In this document: piece by piece, positions 1 through 5,773 of the stretch | Numbering within the stretch: the stretch's first letter is position 1 | Layout of the letters: every line of letters starts with the position of its first letter | DNA from: Candidatus Saccharimonadia bacterium | GTDB taxonomy: Bacteria > Patescibacteriota > Saccharimonadia > Saccharimonadales > Saccharimonadaceae | Reading direction: 5' to 3' | DNA: 6,807 nucleotides | NCBI GenBank assembly: GCA_023257755.1 | Contig: JALRBM010000053.1 | Span: 1-6,807 of the forward strand | Notes under the pieces: generated by a model | The model's input: only the letters and a program-made list of their open reading frames with translations | Database searches by the model: none | Told to the model about the DNA's origin: nothing | Position numbers and translations under genes: made by a program

Positions 1-444
1 GCGATGCTAAACGGCGGTTCGGGAATGGCCGGTCCGATTTGGGTCAAGACAATGCGCCAGGCGTTAGAAGGAGTGCCGAACACCCAGTTCCCTATGGCAA
101 GCGGGATCGTGCAAAAACCGGTCTGTTTTGGCAGCGGGGGCCTGGCAAACACCGGCGGAACCAATACGTATAACGAATATTTCCTGGCCTCTGCCTTGCC
201 GACCGAACAATGTACCGCAGCGCAAAAAGAACCCGAGAAGCCGGTCGAAAAACCAAAAGAAGAGGAACCCCAGACAGAGGAAGAAACGCCGGATGAAAGT
301 GAATCTGGCGGCTCCGGAACGGGTGACGGTTCGAATGGCGGCAACAATAACGGCACAGGAGAAGGCAGCGGAAACGGCAACAGTGGCTCCGGGTCGGGTA
401 ATTCTGGATCGGGCGGGGGTGTAACACCGCCAATACGGCCGTAG
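1..444 (+). CDS. C-terminal part of a penicillin-binding protein-like enzyme (5' end outside window)
   Basis: Reading frame 1 is open from the window edge to the TAG at 442-444, so the gene starts upstream. The first visible residues (AMLNGGSGMAGPIWVKTM, then RQAL) resemble the end of the transpeptidase domain of bifunctional class A penicillin-binding proteins, where a Gly-rich turn precedes a Pro-Ile-Trp segment and an amphipathic helix. Such enzymes polymerise and cross-link peptidoglycan outside the membrane. The last half is low complexity: an acidic Pro/Glu/Lys stretch (about 225-306) followed by a Gly/Ser/Asn/Thr stretch (about 307-420), ending in TPPIRP. Extended tails of this kind are common in extracellular PBPs. 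The catalytic Ser-x-x-Lys, Ser-x-Asn and Lys-Thr-Gly motifs are not in the window, so the family call rests on a short segment. A ruvC gene, which often precedes ruvA, is not seen here. Confidence 0.6.
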   Translation, partial: AMLNGGSGMAGPIWVKTMRQALEGVPNTQFPMASGIVQKPVCFGSGGLANTGGTNTYNEYFLASALPTEQCTAAQKEPEKPVEKPKEEEPQTEEETPDESESGGSGTGDGSNGGNNNGTGEGSGNGNSGSGSGNSGSGGGVTPPIRP

Positions 445-456
445 CCGACCCGACTA

Positions 457-465
457 TGTCATAAT
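457..465 (+). promoter_or_regulatory. Extended -10 promoter of ruvA, predicted leaderless start
   Basis: TGTCATAAT is a TGn-extended -10 element (hexamer CATAAT at 460-465). Exactly six bases separate it from the ATG at 472, so the expected transcription start falls on the A of the start codon. No convincing -35 is visible and no Shine-Dalgarno fits before the ATG. Confidence 0.5.
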
Positions 466-471
466 AAAGAC

Positions 472-1053
472 ATGATTGCGCATGTTTCTGGAATAGTGGC
501 CGAAAAATTTAATTCGTCTGTCATCGTCGATGTTCACGGGGTGGGCTACGAGGTGGCCGTGGCACTCGGTGATTTTGAGCACGCCGTTTTGAACGAAGAG
601 GTAAAATTTTACACTTATCATCACATCCGCGAACAATCCCAAGAGCTGTTTGGATTTAGCAGCCTTGCGGCTAAAAAGCTGTTTGAAATGCTAATCACCG
701 TGCAGGGCGTCGGGCCAAAGGCAGCGCTCGCCATCCTTTCCCTCGGTGATAGTGAGATGGTGCGAAATGCCATCGCCAGCAGCGACGCCGTATTTATCGC
801 CAAGGCAAGCGGGGTTGGGAAACGAATTGCCGAACGCATTGTAGTTGATCTGGCCGACAAAGTGGGCCTACCGGTTCGTATGAACATCTCCCCAACCGGA
901 GCCACCGGGCAGGTCAGCCATAATGATGAAGCACTTGAAGCCCTGGTGGCGCTCGGCTATACCCTGAACGATGCTACCCGGGCACTCGAAGGTGTCTCGA
1001 CCGACCTTTCAACGGCGGATCGCGTGACGGCAGCCCTGAAGTCGGGTAATTAG
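472..1053 (+). CDS. ruvA: Holliday junction branch migration protein RuvA
   Basis: The 193-residue product has the usual RuvA length and three-part architecture. An N-terminal OB-fold (about 1-64) starts with MIAHVSGIVAEKF and contains the DVHGVGYEV strand. A central domain carries two helix-hairpin-helix motifs, VQGVGPKAA (77-85) and ASGVGKRIAERI (112-123), which bind the DNA backbone. A linker at about 134-150 leads to the C-terminal three-helix domain (about 151-193, EALEALVALGY), which contacts RuvB. RuvA tetramers hold the four-way junction while RuvB hexamers pump DNA. The ATG at 472 fits the family N-terminus and lies one transcription-start distance from a -10 box. Its stop overlaps that of the convergent methyltransferase gene by four bases. 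Unlike the common ruvAB arrangement, ruvB lies about 1.4 kb further on, beyond a divergent gene pair. Confidence 0.97.
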   Translation: MIAHVSGIVAEKFNSSVIVDVHGVGYEVAVALGDFEHAVLNEEVKFYTYHHIREQSQELFGFSSLAAKKLFEMLITVQGVGPKAALAILSLGDSEMVRNAIASSDAVFIAKASGVGKRIAERIVVDLADKVGLPVRMNISPTGATGQVSHNDEALEALVALGYTLNDATRALEGVSTDLSTADRVTAALKSGN

Positions 1054-1679
1054 GAAATCTTTTGGGCTATGATCCGGGTCCATATGTGAGTCGGGCGTTC
1101 ACCCTCGCTCCCGTCTTCCAACTCGATAACCTCGTAGTTAGCTTGACGGACTATTTCGTAAATCTCATGCGGTTCCCAGTAGTTGATGTATCGTTTATTA
1201 CCTAGTTTCTCGTCCACCCATTCATCCCCGGTGCCTTGCTTGACGTTAAAGGCAAGGATGCCTTCGCTAGCAAGAGCGTCATGGATATTTGCCAGCGCCT
1301 GCAGGGTATCTTTCTTGGTGAAGTGGGGAAAGACTGCATTGGCGAATATCAAATCGTATGATCCCTGAACACTATCCTTAGTGATATCTATATCGAGTGC
1401 AGGTTCTCCAACGGACCTAAGATACTCGATGAAGCTTTTACTGGCATCTGAACACTGAACGTTAAAACCCTTGCTACGCATGTAGCGGGCATCACGTGGC
1501 GTCGCGCTCCCTATCTCAAGAATGTTTCCATTCGGTTTAACATAGCCGAGGGTTGTGTCAATCCACGCCCTTAGCCGCTGGCGAGTGCCGTCATATGTTT
1601 GAGAGGTATGTTGGATATATGTATCCGCTGTTTGGTCATAGGCTTCAATGGTCAGTTTGTTCGAATTCATGGAAGCCAC
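1050..1679 (-). CDS. Class I SAM-dependent methyltransferase, substrate unknown
   Basis: The 209-residue product has a Rossmann methyltransferase core. Motif I is ILEIGSATPRDA (53-64), an E-x-G-x-x-x-x-x-x form of the AdoMet-binding loop. Asp78 in the CSDAS segment is the likely acidic residue that binds the AdoMet ribose. Motif IV-like YDLIFANAVFPHF spans 108-120 and GILAFNVKQG (140-149) is the post-IV strand. The closest general style is the Methyltransf_11/25 group acting on small molecules or tRNA; no DNA-methylase NPPY/DPPY motif is present. GTG at 1679 is chosen as start because AGAGG (1690-1686, minus strand) lies six bases upstream; the ATG at 1670 is a weaker alternative. It is divergent from the NDT-RHH gene and shares its promoter region, which suggests co-regulation. 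Its stop TAA overlaps the ruvA stop. The substrate cannot be told from sequence. Confidence 0.85.
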   Translation of the reverse strand: MASMNSNKLTIEAYDQTADTYIQHTSQTYDGTRQRLRAWIDTTLGYVKPNGNILEIGSATPRDARYMRSKGFNVQCSDASKSFIEYLRSVGEPALDIDITKDSVQGSYDLIFANAVFPHFTKKDTLQALANIHDALASEGILAFNVKQGTGDEWVDEKLGNKRYINYWEPHEIYEIVRQANYEVIELEDGSEGERPTHIWTRIIAQKIS

Positions 1680-1688
1680 GGCTTACCT

Positions 1689-1694
1689 CTTATA
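1689..1694 (-). promoter_or_regulatory. Candidate -10 of the methyltransferase gene
   Basis: TATAAG on the minus strand (1694 down to 1689) lies nine bases before the GTG at 1679. It partly overlaps the AGAGG ribosome-binding sequence, so a start of transcription seven bases downstream would leave only a very short leader. The palindrome at 1701-1715 falls in the -10/-35 spacer of this promoter. Confidence 0.35.
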
Positions 1695-1700
1695 TGAGTA

Positions 1701-1715
1701 ACTAATCAGATTAGT
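1701..1715. promoter_or_regulatory. Perfect 15-base palindrome, candidate operator
   Basis: ACTAATCAGATTAGT consists of two 7-base arms (ACTAATC / GATTAGT) around one central A, with no mismatch. It lies between two divergent genes, inside the likely promoter of the methyltransferase. The neighbouring plus-strand gene encodes a protein with a C-terminal ribbon-helix-helix domain, a fold that binds short inverted or direct repeats as dimers. I infer that this is its operator; nothing in the sequence proves it. Confidence 0.5.
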
Positions 1716-1733
1716 GTGCTACTATTATTAATG

Positions 1734-1745
1734 ATATTGCAATAT
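1734..1745. repeat. 12-base perfect palindrome in the divergent promoter region
   Basis: ATATTGCAATAT is a perfect inverted repeat of two 6-base arms without spacer. It lies just upstream of the putative -35 of the NDT-RHH gene. It is flanked by two direct copies of ACTATTAT (1721-1728 and 1753-1760), 32 bases apart. AT-rich DNA produces short palindromes by chance, so a regulatory role is possible but weakly supported. Confidence 0.3.
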
Positions 1746-1746
1746 A

Positions 1747-1774
1747 TTAGACACTATTATACGCTACATACAAT
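1747..1774 (+). promoter_or_regulatory. Putative sigma70-type promoter of the NDT-RHH gene
   Basis: TTAGAC (1747-1752) and TACAAT (1769-1774) are separated by 16 bases. The expected transcript start near 1781 leaves a leader of about 15 bases holding a good Shine-Dalgarno, AAGGGAG (1783-1789), six bases before the ATG at 1796. An alternative -10, TATTAT at 1755-1760, overlaps it. Confidence 0.4.
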
Positions 1775-1795
1775 CGTTTTTAAAGGGAGAGAGCA

Positions 1796-2365
1796 ATGAA
1801 AGTTCATTTTATAACTTCACGGCAGAGCTTAGAGAATGACGTTAGTACGCTTCAGCGTATTACCGGATTTATCGGGAAGTCCGGTCACGCTCTTGCTAAT
1901 AACTGGATTGATGAAGCCCTTGAGCGACAACGTAGTGGAAGTCATTTGTCTGCCGATTGGAAAAAAATCTACAAGGCAAACCTTGAAAACATCGCAGAAA
2001 CAGATGTATTAGTTGCAGAAGTAAGTTATGAAAATTTCGGTGTCGGCTATCAAGTGGCTACAGCCGTTCAGCAAAAGAAGCCAGTCTTGCTTCTTCGTCA
2101 CGCCGATGCTGACAAGGCGGTCTTTTCCACCGGCGTCGAAGATGGATGGGTACGTCAAGAAGAATATACTGACGGGAATATTGATAGTATTCTCGGGAAG
2201 TTTCTTGAGGATAATGACATTACTGTAAAAGATATGCGGTTCAACTTCTTCATCGATCGTCCAATCTATAATTATCTACGCTGGGCAGCGTTTAAAACTG
2301 GTAAAACTAAGGCAGAGGTCCTCCGCGAGCTTGTAAATCGGGAAATTGAAAACAAAGATTACTAG
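1796..2365 (+). CDS. Nucleoside 2-deoxyribosyltransferase/DNPH1-like domain fused to a ribbon-helix-helix domain
   Basis: The 189-residue product has two parts. Residues 1-135 resemble the nucleoside deoxyribosyltransferase/DNPH1 (Rcl) fold: strand MKVHFITSR at the start, then ETDVLVAEVS (68-77), the GVGYQVATA loop-helix (82-90) and strand KPVLLL (95-100). Residues 148-187 look like a CopG/Arc-type ribbon-helix-helix: strand RFNFFID, helix PIYNYLRWAAFKTG, then KTKAEVLRELVNREIEN. Aligned from memory with rat Rcl, catalytic Asp69 falls on Asn62 and nucleophile Glu93 on Gln86, so glycosidase activity is doubtful. I infer a transcription factor that binds a nucleotide, probably controlling itself and the divergent methyltransferase through the palindrome at 1701-1715. 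The start is supported by AAGGGAG six bases upstream. Parts of the gene are more AT-rich than ruvA and ruvB. An alternative is an active hydrolase with an unusual active site. Confidence 0.7.
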   Translation: MKVHFITSRQSLENDVSTLQRITGFIGKSGHALANNWIDEALERQRSGSHLSADWKKIYKANLENIAETDVLVAEVSYENFGVGYQVATAVQQKKPVLLLRHADADKAVFSTGVEDGWVRQEEYTDGNIDSILGKFLEDNDITVKDMRFNFFIDRPIYNYLRWAAFKTGKTKAEVLRELVNREIENKDY

Positions 2366-2411
2366 ATTCTATCTTTGCACAAAAATAAACAACATTTCCT
2401 AAGAGCATAAG

Positions 2412-2420
2412 TGCTATACT
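2412..2420 (+). promoter_or_regulatory. Extended -10 promoter of ruvB
   Basis: TGCTATACT is a TGn-extended -10 element (hexamer TATACT at 2415-2420) 14 bases before the ruvB ATG at 2435. The expected start near 2427 would leave a leader of about eight bases that excludes the AAGGA at 2421-2425. ruvB therefore appears to be transcribed independently of ruvA. The start codon itself lies in the 10-base palindrome CATACGTATG (2428-2437). Confidence 0.5.
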
Positions 2421-2434
2421 AAGGATACATACGT

Positions 2435-3460
2435 ATGGCAATTGAACGAATCGTTGATACTGGTGTTCATGATGATTCTGACGAGCAGCAAATCGAAGTG
2501 AGTTTGCGGCCGCAGAATTTTTCAGAATACATCGGCCAGGAGCGGTTAAAAAGAAATTTGAAGCTTGCAATCGACGCGGCCAAAAAACGCGGCGAGCCGA
2601 TTGATCATGTCCTATTGTATGGTCCGCCAGGCCTTGGCAAGACGACTATGGCGACGGTGATCGCCAATGAAATGGGGACGAATATCCGTATTACGGCCGG
2701 GCCGGCGATCGAACGGGCCGGCGATCTTGCCAGCATTTTAACTAATCTGGCTGATGGCGATGTGCTTTTTATCGACGAGATTCATCGTTTAAGCCGTACT
2801 GTCGAAGAGGTGCTTTATAGTGCGATGGAGGATTTCAAGCTTGACATCGTGATCGGCAAAGGTCCGGCTGCCCGTTCGGTGCGGCTCGACCTGCCAAAAT
2901 TTACGGTGATTGGTGCCACAACCCGGACAGGTTCGCTGGCTGCTCCGCTCCGCGACCGGTTCGGGCATATTTATCGTCACGAATTTTATACGCCGGAGGA
3001 AATTGGCCAGATCATCGCCCGGTCGGCCCGTATCCTGGAGAGTAGTATCCACCCCGAAGCTGCCAAAATGCTGTCCACCCGTGCCCGGCTGACGCCGCGT
3101 ATCGCCAACCGTCTTTTGAAGCGGGTGCGTGACTACGCGGATGTCAACGGTGATGGCATTATCGATACGGTTTTGACCACTCAGGCGCTTGAAATGCTGG
3201 AAGTGGACGAGCTTGGCCTTGATCCGGCTGACAGGCACTTACTGACAAGCGTTATCGATAACTATGGCAATAATCCCGTGGGACTCAACACAATTGCTGC
3301 CCTAACGGGTGATGAGGCGACAACGATCGAGGATTTTTACGAACCGTACCTGCTACAACTTGGATTTATCGAACGCACGCCGCGAGGGCGCAAAGTAACG
3401 CCTAAAGCGCTGAAACATTTGGGAAGAGGTACGGCCGGCTCGCAGCAGAAATTGGTATAA
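2435..3460 (+). CDS. ruvB: Holliday junction branch migration ATPase RuvB
   Basis: The 341-residue product is a full-length AAA+ RuvB. The N-terminal signature LRPQNFSEYIGQERLKRNL (24-42) precedes Walker A GPPGLGKT (63-70), Walker B LFIDEIH (111-117), the sensor 1 region IGATTR (159-164), the arginine-finger region PLRDRFG (171-177) and sensor 2 TPRIANRLLKRVRD (220-233). The C-terminal winged helix (about 255-330) includes DNYGNNPVGLNTIAAL, the FYEPYLLQLGFIERTPRGR stretch and a helix ending KHLG. RuvB hexamers drive branch migration of Holliday junctions held by RuvA. The usual RGTPRIAN sequence reads RLTPRIAN here, with Leu219 for Gly; the functional Arg222 is kept. The TAA stop overlaps the -10 box of the following gene, so the two genes are packed with only seven bases between them. 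Confidence 0.98.
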   Translation: MAIERIVDTGVHDDSDEQQIEVSLRPQNFSEYIGQERLKRNLKLAIDAAKKRGEPIDHVLLYGPPGLGKTTMATVIANEMGTNIRITAGPAIERAGDLASILTNLADGDVLFIDEIHRLSRTVEEVLYSAMEDFKLDIVIGKGPAARSVRLDLPKFTVIGATTRTGSLAAPLRDRFGHIYRHEFYTPEEIGQIIARSARILESSIHPEAAKMLSTRARLTPRIANRLLKRVRDYADVNGDGIIDTVLTTQALEMLEVDELGLDPADRHLLTSVIDNYGNNPVGLNTIAALTGDEATTIEDFYEPYLLQLGFIERTPRGRKVTPKALKHLGRGTAGSQQKLV

Positions 3461-3461
3461 T
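3453..3461 (+). promoter_or_regulatory. Extended -10 promoter nested in the ruvB stop codon
   Basis: TGGTATAAT is a TGn-extended consensus -10 (hexamer TATAAT at 3456-3461). It contains the last ruvB codons and its TAA stop (3458-3460). Six bases follow before the ATG at 3468, placing the expected transcription start on the start codon and predicting a leaderless mRNA. Confidence 0.55.
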
Positions 3462-3467
3462 AGGGAT

Positions 3468-4202
3468 ATGAATCCCTCTACTCCTGAAAAAGAAAAGCAG
3501 GCAGCCGCGCAGCCTGTCGCTTATGATAGTGAAGGCCGCCCCCTGTACGCAGCGCCGCCCCAGACCGGGCAGCCACAAGTTGTTCACCTGAGCCGGGCAG
3601 TTGATCCAGTCAAGCCGGAAATCTCTGCAGAAGTGAAGGCCCGTCACGACGAGTCGATGCGCAAGTACCCGCAGCTTAATCTTAGCGACGGTGAGTTTAT
3701 CATCAGTGCGGTACGGCGGCATCCGATCGGATTGTTTTGGCCGGTGGGATCGATTATTTTTCTTGTGGCGCTTACGGCTTCGCTGATGATTAATTTTCCC
3801 TTGATCGCAACGTCTATGGGATGGTTCAATGCGCCGTCATACGAATCGATCTTGATGACCGGCGGGCTTCTGATCCTCCTTTTCCTGATAATCGGCTACG
3901 TTGCCATCTGGATTTATGTAAATAACAAATTCTTTCTAACGAATGAAAGTGTCATTCAGGAGATCCAGACGAGCTTGTTTTCCCGTCACGAACAAACCGT
4001 CAGTCTGGCTAATATCGAGGATGCCAGCTATAACCAGCAGGGGATCGTGCAGACGCTGTTTAACTATGGCTCGATCCGGTTAAGTACCGAGGGTGACGAA
4101 ACGACCTATCGCTTTTACTATGTGACCAATCCAAAAGAGCAGATCGCCACGCTAAATAATGCCGTCGAAGCCTTCAAGGCTGGTCGCCCGGTTGTTGATT
4201 AG
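3468..4202 (+). CDS. Membrane protein with two transmembrane helices and a bPH2 (DUF304-like) domain
   Basis: The 244-residue product has three parts. Residues 1-75 are rich in Pro, Gln, Ala and charged residues and look disordered. Two hydrophobic segments follow, about 87-115 (GLFWPVGSIIFLVALTAS onward) and about 129-151 (LMTGGLLILLFLIIGYVAIW), a helical hairpin with a short connecting loop. Residues 152-235 begin NNKFFLTNESVIQEIQ and continue through VSLANIEDASYNQQGI and FNYGSIRLST. This matches the bacterial pleckstrin-homology (bPH2) pattern, in which a strand-rich domain sits directly after a membrane hairpin. The cellular role is unknown; such proteins are membrane-associated and often lie in small clusters. 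It follows ruvB by seven bases but has its own promoter-like box, so co-function with ruvB should not be assumed. Its stop overlaps the convergent pilin-like gene by four bases. Confidence 0.8.
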   Translation: MNPSTPEKEKQAAAQPVAYDSEGRPLYAAPPQTGQPQVVHLSRAVDPVKPEISAEVKARHDESMRKYPQLNLSDGEFIISAVRRHPIGLFWPVGSIIFLVALTASLMINFPLIATSMGWFNAPSYESILMTGGLLILLFLIIGYVAIWIYVNNKFFLTNESVIQEIQTSLFSRHEQTVSLANIEDASYNQQGIVQTLFNYGSIRLSTEGDETTYRFYYVTNPKEQIATLNNAVEAFKAGRPVVD

Positions 4203-4588
4203 CGGCGGCTTGTCTTGACGTAGTCAGCTTCGCGTTCGAGATCGGCGCGTAGCGTGTATGACTGACACTTGTCGTTATCACAATTGGTACCTTCGTAACG
4301 GTAGTCAGAGGCACTTTCGTTCATTTTGGCACCGTCCGGGTCGGTAAACAGGACCGGATCGACAGCGGGTAGCGTTTTACTGTCAATTTTTGAAGGGTAA
4401 AACTTGTTTTTCTCGTAAAAGACCTCTTCAAGGGTGAAATACATAGCGTTAATTGCCGTCTTGCGGTCATTATCACGCTGCGTCGCTATGAGGTTGCTCC
4501 TTTGCATAAGCAGTAGCGTCGCTACCAGTCCTAGAAACACGATGACAGCAATAATTTCGATGACAGTAAACCCTGATGCTCGTTTCAT
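4199..4588 (-). CDS. Type IV pilin-like (pseudopilin) protein
   Basis: The 129-residue product starts MKRASGFTVIEIIAVIVFLG, a textbook type III signal. A short basic leader ends at Gly6 and the prepilin peptidase is expected to cut before Phe7, leaving Glu at mature position 5 (Glu11). The hydrophobic stretch 12-28 is the N-terminal assembly helix, continuing as an amphipathic helix to about residue 60. The small globular C-terminal part contains Cys103 and Cys108 (a C-x4-C spacing), which could form a disulfide loop. Type IV pili serve adhesion, motility or DNA uptake, and Saccharibacteria are known to carry them. No other pilus gene is visible, so whether this is a major pilin, minor pilin or secretion pseudopilin is open. 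The ATG at 4588 is chosen over a longer upstream reading because the signal sequence begins there and a TATAAT box lies seven bases upstream. Confidence 0.85.
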   Translation of the reverse strand: MKRASGFTVIEIIAVIVFLGLVATLLLMQRSNLIATQRDNDRKTAINAMYFTLEEVFYEKNKFYPSKIDSKTLPAVDPVLFTDPDGAKMNESASDYRYEGTNCDNDKCQSYTLRADLEREADYVKTSRR

Positions 4589-4595
4589 TAGGTTT

Positions 4596-4604
4596 ATTAT
4601 AGCA
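4596..4604 (-). promoter_or_regulatory. Extended -10 promoter of the pilin-like gene, predicted leaderless
   Basis: On the minus strand TGCTATAAT is a TGn-extended consensus -10 (hexamer TATAAT, 4601 down to 4596). Seven bases separate it from the ATG at 4588, leaving at most a one-base leader. No Shine-Dalgarno is present. This promoter is divergent from that of recA, about 62 bases away. Confidence 0.6.
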
Positions 4605-4638
4605 CGACAAAGTGAGCGTCCAGGATGCCCGCGCTTAT

Positions 4639-4668
4639 CTGGAAAAAAATAGTCGCTCGTCGTATAAT
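4639..4668 (+). promoter_or_regulatory. Promoter of recA
   Basis: A consensus -10, TATAAT (4663-4668), is preceded by a weak -35, CTGGAA (4639-4644), at 18-base spacing. The expected start near 4675 leaves a leader of about 19 bases, unlike the leaderless neighbours. The leader carries a Shine-Dalgarno, AGAGGGA (4684-4690), before the ATG at 4694. No LexA-type box (GAAC-N4-GTTC or CTGT-N8-ACAG) is visible near it. Confidence 0.6.
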
Positions 4669-4693
4669 AAGAGGAGCAATAAGAGAGGGAAGT

Positions 4694-5728
4694 ATGGCGA
4701 AAAAGGCTGATAAAACTGATGTTTCGGAGCACTCGACAAATGACGCTAAACTAAAGGCACTAGGCCTCGCGATGGATCAGATCACCAAACAGTTTGGTGA
4801 TGGATCGATCATGAAGCTCGGCGAAGCGCACAAAGTAGATGTAGAATTGATCCCGTCGGGCGCGCTAAGCCTGGATCTTGCACTTGGCGGCGGCTATCCA
4901 AAGGGGCGTATCATCGAAATTTATGGACCGGAAAGCTCGGGTAAGACAACCCTGACGCTTCATGCGATTGCGGAGGTGCAAAAAGCCGGTGGGACGGCGG
5001 CCTTTATCGACGCCGAGCACGCGCTTGATCCGTCCTATGCTAAAAAGTTGGGTGTCGACACGGATAACCTTCTCGTGTCGCAGCCGGATAATGGCGAACA
5101 GGCGCTCGAGATTGCCGAGGCGTTGGTACGCTCCAGTGCCGTTGATCTAGTGGTGGTCGACTCGGTTGCCGCACTTGTGCCGCAGGCCGAAATCGAAGGC
5201 GACATGGGCGACAGCCACATGGGTCTGCAGGCTCGCCTGATGAGCCAGGCACTTCGTAAGTTGACCGGTCTTATTAATAAAAGCAAGACAACAGTCATCT
5301 TCATCAACCAGATCCGTATGAAGATCGGTGTCATGTTCGGCAACCCTGAGACGACTACCGGTGGTAACGCGCTTAAATTCTATGCTTCTGTTCGTATGGA
5401 TATCCGCCGCACCGGCCAAATCAAAGAGGGCGAGGACGTTATCGGTAACCGTACTAAGGTAAAGATCGTGAAGAACAAGATCGCGCCGCCGTTCCGTATC
5501 GCCGAATTCGACATCATGTATAACGAAGGTATCTCTAATACGGGTGACGTCTTGGATCTGGCTGTTCAGCACGGTATTGTTGGCAAATCGGGTGCTTGGT
5601 TTGACTATAACGACGCCAAGATTGGCCAGGGTCGCGAGGCAACAAAAAAATACCTCAAGGAAAACCTGGAGGTATTGGCAGAAATTGATGCCAAAGTACG
5701 CGAGAAAGTAGCTGTAGAGCAGGCATAG
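4694..5728 (+). CDS. recA: Recombinase RecA
   Basis: The 344-residue product is a complete RecA. The N-terminal helix region (KALGLAMDQITKQFGDGSIM, 21-40) is followed by the ATPase core with Walker A GPESSGKT (78-85), the catalytic-glutamate segment DAEHA with Glu108, and Walker B LVVVDSVAALVP (152-163). Loop L1 is around EIEGDMGDSHMG (166-177). The NQIRMKIGVMFGNPETTTGG region holds switch Gln206 and loop L2. The C-terminal domain (about 282-344) ends with only a mildly acidic tail, shorter than in E. coli. RecA forms filaments on single-stranded DNA and drives strand exchange. ATG at 4694 is chosen over an upstream in-frame ATG at 4625 because the family N-terminus, a Shine-Dalgarno and a promoter all agree. 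A perfect hairpin terminator follows the TAG stop. recX lies downstream, now separated by a GC-rich foreign-looking gene. Confidence 0.99.
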   Translation: MAKKADKTDVSEHSTNDAKLKALGLAMDQITKQFGDGSIMKLGEAHKVDVELIPSGALSLDLALGGGYPKGRIIEIYGPESSGKTTLTLHAIAEVQKAGGTAAFIDAEHALDPSYAKKLGVDTDNLLVSQPDNGEQALEIAEALVRSSAVDLVVVDSVAALVPQAEIEGDMGDSHMGLQARLMSQALRKLTGLINKSKTTVIFINQIRMKIGVMFGNPETTTGGNALKFYASVRMDIRRTGQIKEGEDVIGNRTKVKIVKNKIAPPFRIAEFDIMYNEGISNTGDVLDLAVQHGIVGKSGAWFDYNDAKIGQGREATKKYLKENLEVLAEIDAKVREKVAVEQA

Positions 5729-5737
5729 TTCATTCGC

Positions 5738-5773
5738 AACTAAAAAGCCTCTCGACGAAGAGGCTTTTTAGTT
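5738..5773. terminator. Strong, probably bidirectional terminator after recA
   Basis: A perfect 15-base-pair hairpin has arms at 5738-5752 and 5759-5773 and the 6-base loop CGACGA. Each arm contains an AAAAAGCC / GGCTTTTT run, so the U-rich 3' side is available on both strands. It starts nine bases after the recA stop and separates recA from whatever follows. Confidence 0.9.

Noticed and set aside
1050..1679. Methyltransferase as a restriction-modification DNA methylase
   Set aside because: No NPPY/DPPY or PCQ-type catalytic motif and no target-recognition domain or endonuclease gene nearby.
1721..1760. Two ACTATTAT copies as a CRISPR-like or iteron array
   Set aside because: Only two 8-base copies in AT-rich DNA; too short and too few for an array or replication origin.
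4625..4693. In-frame upstream ATG extending recA by 23 residues
   Set aside because: The promoter -10 at 4663-4668 and the Shine-Dalgarno at 4684-4690 lie within this stretch, and the RecA family N-terminus fits the ATG at 4694.
4589..4693. LexA/SOS box controlling recA
   Set aside because: Neither GAAC-N4-GTTC nor CTGT-N8-ACAG type sequences occur in the recA upstream region; the same holds before ruvA and ruvB.
4589..4732. Longer minus-strand reading of the pilin-like gene
   Set aside because: The added 48 residues overlap the recA 5' end and promoter and would put a long tail before a type III signal peptide, which must be near the N-terminus.
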